From NCBI RefSeq assembly GCF_008389435.1, contig NZ_VUYS01000004.1:1-64000 (forward strand): a stretch of DNA of 64,000 nt, written 5' to 3'. Shown here in pieces: positions 44,302-53,009 of this stretch (the stretch's first letter is position 1; every line of letters starts with the position of its first letter). Both the position numbers and the translations under genes were made by a program. The stretch comes from Candidatus Nitrosocosmicus agrestis. Its GTDB lineage: Archaea > Thermoproteota > Nitrososphaeria > Nitrososphaerales > Nitrososphaeraceae. The notes under the pieces are model-generated. The model made no database searches. It worked only from the letters and a program-made list of their open reading frames with translations, and had not been told where the DNA came from.

Positions 44302-45065
44302 GTATAGACGAATTTTCAGGTATAGTATACATTTGTGGTGCCGGTCCAGGAGATCCAAAATTATTAACGTTAAGAGCTCTCGATCTTATTAAACAATCAG
44401 AGGTAATATTATATGATAGACTAGTTGGTGATGAAATAATTGATCTGTTTCCAAATGATGCTGAGAAGATTTATGTTGGGAGAAATGTAGGAGATCCTAC
44501 AACACATCAGGACAAGACCAATCAATTCATGCTAAAATATGCTAAAATGGGCAGAAAAGTCTTGAGACTAAAAGGGGGAGATCCGTTTATTTTTGGAAGG
44601 GGAGGCGAAGAAGCAGAAATATTAAAAGAGAATAACATCCCATTTGAAATTATTCCAGGCATTACCTCTGGAATTGGCGCAGCAATTTATTCCGGCATAC
44701 CCCTTACACACAGAAAATATGGTTCGACTGTTGCTTTTGTTACTGGTCACGAGGATCCTGACAAAAAAACACCAGAAGTAAGATGGGAAAAGCTATTACA
44801 AGCGGTTGATACTGTGGTCATATATATGGGAACAGAAAAGTTAAACATTATCATTGAAAAAATTAATACAGGAAACAACAATGCTAAAACACCTGTAGCA
44901 ATAATCCAAAATGGAACACTTAAAAATCAAAAAATAATAAAAGGAACCTTGGAAGATATAGTCGAAATAGCAAGAAAATCAAAGGTAAAACCCCCAGCCA
45001 TTGTGATAATTGGGAATATTGTAAAGCTTAATGAAACAATAAATTGGTTCGGTGATCACAAATAG
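44298..45065 (+). CDS. cobA: Uroporphyrinogen-III C-methyltransferase (SUMT)
   Basis: The 255-residue enzyme has the SAM-binding signatures GAGPGDPKLLTLRALDLIK, LYDRLVGDEII, RLKGGDPFIFGRGGEE, PGITSGIGAAIYSGIPLTHR, and VIYMGTEKL. It methylates uroporphyrinogen III at C2 and C7 to give precorrin-2, the branch point to siroheme, archaeal heme and cobalamin. The ATG overlaps the TGA of hemC by four nt. Its product feeds the precorrin-2 dehydrogenase encoded at 36.7 kb. cobA here means the SUMT sense of the name. Confidence 0.95.
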   Translation: MSIDEFSGIVYICGAGPGDPKLLTLRALDLIKQSEVILYDRLVGDEIIDLFPNDAEKIYVGRNVGDPTTHQDKTNQFMLKYAKMGRKVLRLKGGDPFIFGRGGEEAEILKENNIPFEIIPGITSGIGAAIYSGIPLTHRKYGSTVAFVTGHEDPDKKTPEVRWEKLLQAVDTVVIYMGTEKLNIIIEKINTGNNNAKTPVAIIQNGTLKNQKIIKGTLEDIVEIARKSKVKPPAIVIIGNIVKLNETINWFGDHK

Positions 45066-45109
45066 TTATTTTTTGCTCAAATTTTCCCTGATCAGAGTGT
45101 ACGCGTGAC

Positions 45110-45967
45110 TTGCAAAAAGTAAATATCATTATAACAAGAGCATCGATATCTCAAGAGGATTTACCTAATTGGAATCATGATGGACAAATAAAATTTAATT
45201 ATATCACCTTACCACTCTTATCATTTCAAAGAATTGATTCTAACGAAGTAAAATGCGCAATTGAAAGAATTAGACAAAACTACTATGATATAATAATCTT
45301 ACTAAGCGCAAATGCTGTAAATATTTTTTTTGAAATATTGCGGGAACAACGCGATTTTAAAACTTTATTCAAGAATTTAACCAATATGAAATTTGTTGTT
45401 ATAGGACCTAAGACAATGACGGCGTTATCAAAATATGGAATTACTTCAGAATTGGCTAATAACAACAACAGCAATTATTCAAGTTCAAAAATAATTCATT
45501 TCCTCATGAAACTAGAAGAGGAGAATAAACATAAAAAGAAAGACAAATTAACTAAAATACTATTGCCGAGAAGTGCAGAGTCTCTCAAGTCAGACAATTA
45601 TATTAAACTCAATTTCGACACAATTTTTTTAGACCAAGTTTTATTTTATAAAATCAAGGACAAGACCAAATTAGGTAATTTTGAACAACTGGCAAAAATT
45701 GTCAACCGATCAAAAGATTATGAAAAAAATTTTATAATTTTTACGAGCCCTTCTGCAGTTAGGACTTTCTTTCAAGATATTATATCAGAACTGCCACAGG
45801 TAATAGGAATGAGAGATAAAGAGATACTCTATCATTTGAATGCTAGTGTTATACTATCCATAGGGCCAAAAACATCAATTGAACTCGAAAAACGAGGAAT
45901 TGAATATAATGAATCTTCAAATCATACTGTAAAGGGTGTTTTTGAGTTGATCCGCAAATTCATTTAG
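45110..45967 (+). CDS. hemD: Uroporphyrinogen-III synthase
   Basis: The 285-residue protein has the two-domain HemD pattern: IIITRASISQEDL, a middle strand IIILLSANAVNIFFEIL, MKFVVIGPKTMTALSKYG, and the second-half FIIFTSPSAVRTFFQDI and SIGPKTSIELEKRG. The HemD sequence is poorly conserved. The fold pattern together with the position after SUMT makes the call firm. It closes hydroxymethylbilane to uroporphyrinogen III. TTG start at 45110, 44 nt after SUMT. The centre (EEENKHKKKDKLTK) is an unusually basic insertion. Confidence 0.9.
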   Translation: MQKVNIIITRASISQEDLPNWNHDGQIKFNYITLPLLSFQRIDSNEVKCAIERIRQNYYDIIILLSANAVNIFFEILREQRDFKTLFKNLTNMKFVVIGPKTMTALSKYGITSELANNNNSNYSSSKIIHFLMKLEEENKHKKKDKLTKILLPRSAESLKSDNYIKLNFDTIFLDQVLFYKIKDKTKLGNFEQLAKIVNRSKDYEKNFIIFTSPSAVRTFFQDIISELPQVIGMRDKEILYHLNASVILSIGPKTSIELEKRGIEYNESSNHTVKGVFELIRKFI

Positions 45968-46049
45968 AAAAAATAAGTCTTCTAATGTTACTATTCAAAT
46001 TAGAAGTTACTATAAAACAAAATACAAATAATTTTAATAAATTAGACTT

Positions 46050-46373
46050 TTAAATCAATATAAATAGCTTGTTTTTTTCCTTTTTAATCTTGTAAATACG
46101 AAGAGGCTTTTCGGCTGGGAGATTTAAGGCATCACCACTTTTTAAGTCGAAGGATGACAAATGTAATGGACATGTGACCCTTTTTTCAGACTCATCGAGG
46201 AAACCGCCTGTAAGATCTACGTAAGCATGAGTACATATACGATCAGATGCTACAAATTCACCATTCAAATTTAAAATCATTATTTTCTTATCCTCATAGT
46301 CAAAATCAATCATTTCTCCCTTTTTAAGACTCAGAAATTGAGTGATATCAACCCACTTTTGTATTTCAGACAT
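46050..46373 (-). CDS. Rieske [2Fe-2S] ferredoxin
   Basis: The protein of about 107 residues is a soluble Rieske domain. The ligand boxes are CTHAYVDLTGG (C-x-H) and CPLHLSSFDLKSG (C-x2-H), followed by PAEKPLRIYKI. It lacks a membrane helix or signal, so it is a cytosolic electron carrier of the dioxygenase-ferredoxin type, rather than a bc1-type Rieske. It follows sufD by 83-90 nt on the same strand and could be part of the sufB-sufD transcript. ATG at 46373 was preferred to the TTG two codons upstream. Confidence 0.92.
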   Translation of the reverse strand: MSEIQKWVDITQFLSLKKGEMIDFDYEDKKIMILNLNGEFVASDRICTHAYVDLTGGFLDESEKRVTCPLHLSSFDLKSGDALNLPAEKPLRIYKIKKEKNKLFILI

Positions 46374-46462
46374 ATTCAAGTCGAACCTGATTAAATGTAG
46401 AACTACTGAATGAAGTAAAATTCATCAGTAATGGAATAAAATACAAGATCCCAAAATTGTTA

Positions 46463-47971
46463 TTATCTGTATTTGTAGTGTTTTTCAAATATATCAGCGG
46501 TCTCCTTATAGCGAGACTTTTCAACTTCCAAAATTTGTTCCATTACTTCATCACCTTTCAACAACAATGGTTTTCCAGTCCATTTATTTTCGAATAAATA
46601 ACTAATCCAAGCTCGTATAAATGGGCCCATCTTCCGGGATAAAGGTTCGACAAAACCGTTGATGATTTCGCGTTTTGCACTTTCCCGATCCAATCCCTTA
46701 CACATTAGATAGAAAATCTGTTCCTCATCAATTTGGGAAACAGATGCGGAATGAGTGGCCTTCACTTCATTAGTTTCAATTTCTAATCCAGGTATTGCAT
46801 CTGCTTGTGCTCCCTTGTTTAATAAAATAGCATGTCCTGCTAAGTAAGCTTCCGAAGTCTGCGCATCCTTTCGGATCTTAATCATACCTTTAAACAAGGA
46901 TTTGGCAGAATCTTTTACAATAGATTTAACCAATACTCTGCCTCGCGTACTAAATCCAGAATGATCAAGATTAGATGAAATATCAAAGAGTTGGTTATTT
47001 GTACCAAATACGATTTGAACATCTTCAGATTGAGCACCAGAACCATTCATAACACTGTCTGTTTTGAATCTACTAAGCAAACTACCAAACATTCCAGAAT
47101 ACCAAGATATCTTTGCATCCTTTTCAACAAATGCCTTCCTATTTGACACACATATAGAGTCAGAGTTCATTGCTTGAAGAGTAATAAATTCTAATTCCGC
47201 AGTAGGTTTTAGATGGCATCCCAGATATTCAAAGTAACATTCTTGGAAAGGCTTACCCATCATATTCACATCTTGATCTATCGTCGCTCCTTTTACGACA
47301 CTTTCACCTTCTCTCGTATGCGACAATTTATTTCGCAAATTATACATAGAAGATAAAGACGCCGAATAGAGTTCTTGAACTATCGTTGCCTTAGAACCCA
47401 CCTCCGATACTACAATATTTCTACATATAGATGAAGTACTATCTCCTTTCAAAGAATAAACTACGCGGATTGGATCTTCAATTATCATATTTCTTGGAAT
47501 ATAAATAAAAAATCCAGATTGAAATGCAGATGATCCTAATGTAAGATATCGATCTTCCTCATAGTTAACCGAATCATCAATCAGGTATTTTTTAATCAGT
47601 TCGGGCTGACTTTTCAGGGCATCTTGAATAGTAGAGATGACGAGCCCCTTTTTTGACAATTCATCTGGAACAAATATGTGCATAGCAGTTGATCCAACCA
47701 TAAGAATACTTGGTGAAGACTTTATCTCCTCCAAGCGTATTTTGAGATCATCTGAAACAAAAGATGTTTGTGTGTTTGAAAAATAGACTTTACTGGGTTC
47801 TAAAACCGTGAGTCCAGTATACTTTGAATAGAGAGGCGAAACTTCTGACGGCAACTTAGTAAATTTTGAAATAATTGATTTTCTAGAAGACTGTACCCAT
47901 TCAGGTTCATTATTTTGCTCAGGTAGTATTTCAGTGATATTGTTTTCTGATAGTAATGATAGTGGTATCAA
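46463..47971 (-). CDS. sufD: Fe-S cluster assembly protein SufD
   Basis: The 502-residue protein is a SufB/SufD family member with the beta-helix core (SIVKDSAKSLFKGMIKIRKD, QTSEAYLAGHAILLNKGAQA, IPGLEIETNEVKATHSASV) and the family ending IDEEQIFYLMCKGLDRESAK. SufD pairs with SufB and the ATPase SufC as the Fe-S scaffold. The N-terminal part (EPEWVQSSRKSIISKFTKLP) is typical. TTG start at 47971. It lies 49 nt after sufB. sufC is not next to the pair in this window. Confidence 0.93.
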   Translation of the reverse strand: MIPLSLLSENNITEILPEQNNEPEWVQSSRKSIISKFTKLPSEVSPLYSKYTGLTVLEPSKVYFSNTQTSFVSDDLKIRLEEIKSSPSILMVGSTAMHIFVPDELSKKGLVISTIQDALKSQPELIKKYLIDDSVNYEEDRYLTLGSSAFQSGFFIYIPRNMIIEDPIRVVYSLKGDSTSSICRNIVVSEVGSKATIVQELYSASLSSMYNLRNKLSHTREGESVVKGATIDQDVNMMGKPFQECYFEYLGCHLKPTAELEFITLQAMNSDSICVSNRKAFVEKDAKISWYSGMFGSLLSRFKTDSVMNGSGAQSEDVQIVFGTNNQLFDISSNLDHSGFSTRGRVLVKSIVKDSAKSLFKGMIKIRKDAQTSEAYLAGHAILLNKGAQADAIPGLEIETNEVKATHSASVSQIDEEQIFYLMCKGLDRESAKREIINGFVEPLSRKMGPFIRAWISYLFENKWTGKPLLLKGDEVMEQILEVEKSRYKETADIFEKHYKYR

Positions 47972-48020
47972 TCAAATCATCCTCAAATTGTAATAATGTG
48001 TAAATAAAAAGTAGGTATTA

Positions 48021-49430
48021 TTAACCTACTGAGCCTTCCATTTCCATTTTTACCAGTCGATTCAATTCGACTGCATATTCCATTGGTAGTTCCTTTGTAA
48101 AAGGCTCCATGAAACCACCGATTATCATGCTCAATGCATCGGATTCTGAATATCCCCTGCTCATCAGATAAAATATTTGTTCATCACCAATCTTACCCAC
48201 TGTTGCTTCGTGAGTGATCGTTGCATCCTCCTCATTAACTTCTACATAGGGATAAGTGTCTGTCCTTGAAAACTCGTCTAACAAAAGAGCATCACATCGA
48301 ACGTTGGATTTAACACCATAGGCTCCTTTGGCTACATGAAGCAGTCCTCTATAGGTAGTTCGCCCAGAATCCTTGCTGACAGATTTGCTTGTAACCCTCG
48401 AAGTTGTATTTGGTGCAAGGTGAACTACCTTAGCACCTGCATCTTGATGCTGTGAGTCTCCTGCAAATGCCACCGAGACGATTTCAGCATGTGCATTTTT
48501 ACCAAGCATGTAAACTCCAGGATATTTCATTGTCAATTTACTTCCCAGGTTGCCATCTATCCACTCTACAGATGCGTTCTCATATGCGTAAGCCCTCTTT
48601 GTGACCAAGTTATACACATCCTTACTCCAATTTTGGATTGTAGTGTAACGGATCTTTGCCCCTCTTTTTGCAACTAATTCTACAACCGCAGAATGCAAAG
48701 ATTCAGTCGAATAAACCGGAGCAGTACATCCTTCTATATAGTGTACATCAGCACCCTCATCAGCTATAATCAAGGTTCTTTCAAATTGTCCAATATTTTG
48801 TGCATTTATCCTAAAGTATGCTTGCAATGGGAGATCGACCTTTACATTTGGAGGGACGTAGATAAATGATCCTCCAGACCAAACTGCACTATTAAGCGCG
48901 GCAAATTTGTTATCTTCTGGTGGGATAACCTTACCAAAATGCTTCTTAACTAAATCAGGAAATTTCTTCACCGCTGTATCTGTATCAAGAAATATTACAC
49001 CTTGCTTTTCAAGGTCCTCTCGAAGGTTATGGTAAACAACTTCAGATTCATATTGAGCTCCTACTCCTGCTAGAAATTTTCTTTCTGCTTCAGGAATACC
49101 TAATTTTTCAAAAGTATTTCGCACTGACTCTGGAACATCATCCCAACTCTTACTTTGTTTCTCCGCAGCTTTAGCATAATAATAAATATTTTGAAAATCT
49201 ATATGAGATAAATCACCGCCCCAATTTGGCATCGGTTTACTATTAAAAACATCAAAAGATCTTAGCCTGAAATCACGCATCCAGTCAGGTTCTCCTTTCA
49301 TTTTACTTATTTCCTCGACAGTACCCCTCGAAAGACCTTTTTTACTTAAATAGACATAAATCTCAGTTGAATCCTTAAAATCATATTTGCTGTAATCCAT
49401 ATCTAATTCTTTTGCGGTCATAGTGTTCAT
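48021..49430 (-). CDS. sufB: Fe-S cluster assembly protein SufB
   Basis: The protein of about 469 residues has [119 protein letters not shown], and [16 protein letters not shown]. These include the Cys (about IEGC) and the conserved Asp/His environment of the SufB scaffold. The frame extends to 49469, but the extra [13 protein letters not shown] is unlike SufB. The ATG at 49430 (or 49421) is preferred and A/T-rich TATA elements lie upstream. Confidence 0.95.
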   Translation of the reverse strand: MNTMTAKELDMDYSKYDFKDSTEIYVYLSKKGLSRGTVEEISKMKGEPDWMRDFRLRSFDVFNSKPMPNWGGDLSHIDFQNIYYYAKAAEKQSKSWDDVPESVRNTFEKLGIPEAERKFLAGVGAQYESEVVYHNLREDLEKQGVIFLDTDTAVKKFPDLVKKHFGKVIPPEDNKFAALNSAVWSGGSFIYVPPNVKVDLPLQAYFRINAQNIGQFERTLIIADEGADVHYIEGCTAPVYSTESLHSAVVELVAKRGAKIRYTTIQNWSKDVYNLVTKRAYAYENASVEWIDGNLGSKLTMKYPGVYMLGKNAHAEIVSVAFAGDSQHQDAGAKVVHLAPNTTSRVTSKSVSKDSGRTTYRGLLHVAKGAYGVKSNVRCDALLLDEFSRTDTYPYVEVNEEDATITHEATVGKIGDEQIFYLMSRGYSESDALSMIIGGFMEPFTKELPMEYAVELNRLVKMEMEGSVG

Positions 49431-49552
49431 AACGGCGTTATGGATTATAAATATTTTTATTAAAAACATTATAAATCAATCAAATTTATATAAATAACAT
49501 CTATGTTGATTGAAATTTATTAGGCCTACCTAATAACAGAAACAATTGGACT

Positions 49553-49563
49553 GATATAAAAAG
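49553..49563 (+). promoter_or_regulatory. TATA box of the SerA-like dehydrogenase gene
   Basis: GATATAAAAAG lies about 42 nt before the ATG at 49600 and would give a leader of about 16 nt. Confidence 0.4.
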
Positions 49564-49599
49564 TAATCAATATATTCCTACACGAAAGAGTTTTCACAT

Positions 49600-50541
49600 A
49601 TGCAGTTAGAAGGCAATGTAATAGTATGTGATACAATTGATGAAAAAGGATTAGGAATATTAAAAAATGCGGGATTACATGTAGAATATTTACCAGAAAT
49701 TACAAATCAAGATCTCATTTCCAGAGCGAAAGATTACGATGTAATTATAGTCCGTAGTAGGACAAAAATAACAAAAGATGTTATTGTTAGTGCAGTCAAA
49801 GCTAAAATCATAGCAAGAGTTGGGGTAGGGTTGGACAATATAGATGTCAATGAAGCACAAAAGAGAGGTATTGAGGTAATCAATGCTGGTGAAGCCTCAG
49901 TAACTGCAGTCTCAGAACTGGTTTTAGGATTTATGTTTTCATTAAGTAGAAACATACCAATAGCAAATAATGCAACCAAGAATGGTAAATGGATTAAAAA
50001 AGACCTAATGGGGGGAGAGTTGAAAGGTAAATATTTAGGAATCATAGGTCTGGGAAAAATTGGCAGAAATGTTGCAAGATTAGCAAGAGGTTTAAGAATG
50101 AATCTTATTGGCTATGATGTAGTTCCCATAGACAATAGTTTTACTCAGGAAGTATCGCTGATAACTACTGACTTGAAAACACTATTAGAAAGTTCAGACT
50201 TTGTTACTTGTCATGTACCTTTTACTGAACAAACCAAGCACTTGATAAATAAGGACATGTTATCAAAAATGAAAAAAAATGCATTTTTAATTAATACGTC
50301 TAGAGGTGAGGTAATCGATGAACAAGCACTTATAGAATGTTTGAAAAATAAAAGAATTGGTGGAGCGGCTTTGGATGTATATGAAGTAGAACCACCAACA
50401 AATAAAGAATTGCTAGAGTTGGATAACATTATATGTACTCCCCACATAGCCGCCCAAACTAGAGAAGGACAAGAGCTTGCGTCCATGGTTATTGGAGAGA
50501 AAATTGTTCAAAAACTATTGGAAAAACAAATAGACAACTAA
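49600..50541 (+). CDS. serA: D-3-phosphoglycerate dehydrogenase-like 2-hydroxyacid dehydrogenase
   Basis: The 313-residue enzyme has the substrate Arg in ARVGVGLDNIDVNEA, the NAD-binding GIIGLGKIGRNVARLARGL, INTSRGEVIDEQALIE, catalytic Glu in DVYEVEPP, and catalytic His in CTPHIAAQTREGQ. It is the short form without the C-terminal ACT or ASB domain, so serine feedback in the usual way is not expected. It probably makes 3-phosphohydroxypyruvate for serine, but related hydroxyacids are possible. It is divergent from sufB. Confidence 0.9.
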   Translation: MQLEGNVIVCDTIDEKGLGILKNAGLHVEYLPEITNQDLISRAKDYDVIIVRSRTKITKDVIVSAVKAKIIARVGVGLDNIDVNEAQKRGIEVINAGEASVTAVSELVLGFMFSLSRNIPIANNATKNGKWIKKDLMGGELKGKYLGIIGLGKIGRNVARLARGLRMNLIGYDVVPIDNSFTQEVSLITTDLKTLLESSDFVTCHVPFTEQTKHLINKDMLSKMKKNAFLINTSRGEVIDEQALIECLKNKRIGGAALDVYEVEPPTNKELLELDNIICTPHIAAQTREGQELASMVIGEKIVQKLLEKQIDN

Positions 50542-50685
50542 TTTCTATTTAACATGAGGGTTCTATAGTTAGAATCATTTTAAGTCGGGATTAAAAAATG
50601 ATTAAAATGGAAATTTTCAATATGTAGATCGAATTTGACTTCAAATAGATTTTATTTACTTACATGAGTTTTTAAAATTTTGAGG

Positions 50686-50871
50686 TCATAATTCATTTTG
50701 AATTTTCACACTTTTAGTAATGCTAAATTTGCCATGGATAATCTCGATGTTGGATGATTTTACATTAAAGTATTTTGACAACTTTTTTATAATCTCTTTG
50801 TTTGCCCTTCCTTTTATAGGTAATACATTTATAGAAATATCTATTTCCATAGCATTTTCATTAATCACCAA
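50686..50871 (-). CDS. DUF167/YggU family protein, start displaced by a probable frame change
   Basis: The C-terminal part matches DUF167: MEIDISINVLPIKGRANKEI then KLSKYFNVKSSNIEIIHGK and KSVKI, with the GxANxxxI motif. The 61-residue frame from TTG lacks the expected first strand. That strand (KVRVRFSQ) is encoded just upstream in the same frame, open to 50931, but with no standard start codon. An ATG at 50938 sits in a neighbouring frame, and one G fewer in the GGGG run after it would join both into a normal protein of about 83 residues. Function of the family is unknown. Confidence 0.72.
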   Translation of the reverse strand: MVINENAMEIDISINVLPIKGRANKEIIKKLSKYFNVKSSNIEIIHGKFSITKSVKIQNEL

Positions 50872-50938
50872 TTTTTGAATCTGGCTAAATCTAACCCTAA
50901 CTTTATAGACCTTTGATATCTTGATTCTCCCCTACCAT

Positions 50939-51411
50939 TATAAGAAAACATATTTTAAGTTTGTGTGCAATGCATATCTTAGTAAACACTCAAGTTTGTT
51001 ACAAGAACACATATTACCACTCAATTTATTGTCAAATGTAGGCTCAATCAGCCTAACCAAAAAATATCAAGAAACATCATAACATGGGTTTTTTGCAAGA
51101 TTGTAGTGCGACTCCAAGATATTACTACCGGATTTATTTAAGTACGATATAAAAATTTCATAAATTTGTCTGATAATGAATTAGCAGAAAATGGATAAAA
51201 AGAATAGTTGACAATATATCGATTTAATTACATAATATTTATTGGGTTACGTATTCCACACTTGCAAAATATTAACAATAGTTCACTTCTGCATAAAGAT
51301 TTTGTATTCTCCTTTTAAAATATCATACTCACCAATTTTTAGAAGCATACTAATATGATTTAGGTAATACAAATGTTTATTTCAATATTTAAAATTTAGA
51401 AAAATAACAAT
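50939..51411. other. Intergenic region, 473 bp
   Basis: This is A/T-rich sequence with no ORF that looks coding, no tRNA and no repeat that I can see. The left edge should hold the promoter of the DUF167 gene (TATTTTAA at 50951-50958 is a candidate). Confidence 0.4.
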
Positions 51412-51603
51412 CTATCTCATATTGTCTATTAAATCTCTTTTGAACGTTTGTCTGGCCTTATTTAAATATAGATAAAAAGAAGCAATAGCAAAGCTAGCAA
51501 TACCACCAACGATAAATATATAATTCAATGTAATAACAGCTAGCAATGAAACAATTAAAGTATTAATTATGAATATAATAGTAATTTTCTTTAATTTATT
51601 CAT
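51412..51603 (-). CDS. Small two-helix membrane protein, 63 aa
   Basis: The protein reads as two transmembrane helices (ITIIFIINTLIVSLLAVITL and FIVGGIASFAIASFYLYL) between basic ends (MNKLKK and KARQTFKRDLIDNMR). The ATG at 51603 has a TATA element centred 25 nt upstream. I recognise no family. It stands alone ahead of the oxidase region, on the same strand. Confidence 0.6.
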   Translation of the reverse strand: MNKLKKITIIFIINTLIVSLLAVITLNYIFIVGGIASFAIASFYLYLNKARQTFKRDLIDNMR

Positions 51604-51623
51604 ATGAATATAGTATCACAATA

Positions 51624-51632
51624 TAATATAAA
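51624..51632 (-). promoter_or_regulatory. TATA box of the 63-aa membrane protein gene
   Basis: An A/T-only element (TTTATATTA on the minus strand) is centred about 25 nt before the ATG at 51603. Confidence 0.4.
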
Positions 51633-51776
51633 TACATCTAGGAATCATCGTTTATTATTTTCGTCTCATGAGCTCTGTCTATGGAAGATTCTGTAATCAA
51701 GAATGTGGATAATAATGTTTTTAATAAAGGATTAAACAAATAATATGCCATCTTAATTTATTGAATCTTTAATACT

Positions 51777-52406
51777 CTAACTTGATGTCTTATTTTTTCG
51801 CCTTTGTTTTAATATCCATACAATAGTAACCGTAATTATTAAAAGTATACTAAAGATAATTCCATATGTTGTCAAAGTAGAAATTAATCCATAGGTTTCA
51901 GAAATGGAAAGGTTAAATACGGCTCTTTCACAATTGCAACCCATATTATTTGTAAGCATTATTCTCTCTTCGGGTATCGCATCAGATCCATGTGGACGGG
52001 CTGCATCCTCGTTTAAGATACTTAAAACTACCTGATAATTGCCACTTTTATTGAAGGTATATGGTACATCAAAATCACCAATTGCCAAATTAGTCCATGG
52101 ATAAAGATAGATACGGTGGCCGTCTGCTGAGTAAATTTCAACCATCACAAAAATGTTTGAAACATCATTGCCCTTTGTATCTTGAATACTAAAAAGAATT
52201 CTAGATGACTCATTTGGTCTTGCATATTCAGGCATTAATTCCTGATCAATATGATACTTATTTCCAACACCAAAGCTCTCACTGTTGTAATAAGTTATGT
52301 GATCAAAATGTCCATCCACATTCTGAAACGGGGAACAAATAAAGCAAATCACATTTATTACTAATATCAAGATACAAAAAGATATAAGAGTTAATTCCAT
52401 TTTCAC
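51777..52406 (-). CDS. Membrane-anchored extracellular beta-sandwich protein, 209 aa
   Basis: An N-terminal helix (LTLISFCILILVINVICFIC) and a C-terminal helix (IIFSILLIITVTIVWIL, then a basic RRKNKTSS tail) enclose about 150 extracytoplasmic residues. The phrases RILFSIQDTKGNDVSNIFVMV and FNKSGNYQVVLSIL look like an Ig-like or FixG-like beta sandwich, and CNC near the end could bind a metal. I know no family name. It lies 61 nt downstream of the compact CtaA gene on the same strand, so an accessory role for the oxidase is possible. Confidence 0.7.
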   Translation of the reverse strand: MKMELTLISFCILILVINVICFICSPFQNVDGHFDHITYYNSESFGVGNKYHIDQELMPEYARPNESSRILFSIQDTKGNDVSNIFVMVEIYSADGHRIYLYPWTNLAIGDFDVPYTFNKSGNYQVVLSILNEDAARPHGSDAIPEERIMLTNNMGCNCERAVFNLSISETYGLISTLTTYGIIFSILLIITVTIVWILKQRRKNKTSS

Positions 52407-52467
52407 CCTATAAACTATTTTACCATTATTATACTACACTTGGATTGCCACTATATATAAAAAGAAC

Positions 52468-52971
52468 TTAAAGATTAACATTTGAGGGATGATCTGGGGT
52501 TGAAAGGCTGGCTGGGTTTTGAGATTTCAGTTTTTGATTAGTATAAAAGATATTTATTACAACATATATCATACTACTAAACAGTATCAAACCTAAAGCC
52601 AAGTGTGCAGTAACCAAGTCAGCATGCAATTTCTCATTGATAACAATGGCACCCAGAGTTATTTGTCCCACAACTGCAGCAGCTGCGATTACTGAGAATA
52701 TTTTAGTAGACTTTAGAGAATTTCGTCCTCTTAGTACAAAAGCCATGGTCAAGAAAACTACCAAACCGGTTGTGGCCGCAAGTGTTCTGTGAATATATTC
52801 AATTATGAATTCATATGAAGGGACTAATCCCTGAGGACATAATGGCCACTGAGGACATGACAAACCAACACCAGAGGAACTAACATATCCTCCAAGAGTC
52901 ATTAAGCTGAATAGAACACAAAGAGATCCTACTGAAAAAATTTGAAGAAATTTATCATAATTAGTCTTCAT
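52468..52971 (-). CDS. ctaA: Compact heme A synthase (CtaA/Cox15 family)
   Basis: The 167-residue, four-helix protein corresponds to one half of the eight-helix bacterial CtaA. It has the loop SSGVGLSCPQWPLCPQG with the Cys pair after helix 1, the heme-ligand His in IIEYIHRTLAATTG, the second His in LVTAHLALGLILF, and QITLGAIV. Compact archaeal four-helix heme A synthases are known from Aeropyrum; they probably dimerise. It makes heme A for the terminal oxidase encoded just upstream. ATG start; 38 nt after the cupredoxin gene. Confidence 0.9.
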   Translation of the reverse strand: MKTNYDKFLQIFSVGSLCVLFSLMTLGGYVSSSGVGLSCPQWPLCPQGLVPSYEFIIEYIHRTLAATTGLVVFLTMAFVLRGRNSLKSTKIFSVIAAAAVVGQITLGAIVINEKLHADLVTAHLALGLILFSSMIYVVINIFYTNQKLKSQNPASLSTPDHPSNVNL

Positions 52972-53009
52972 ATTTGATAAACGGCGATGGGCTAAACCAG
53001 ACTAAAAAA

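Noticed and set aside
52468-52971. Calling the short CtaA a truncated gene
   Set aside because: Both heme-ligand His segments and the Cys loop are intact, and compact four-helix forms are known in archaea.
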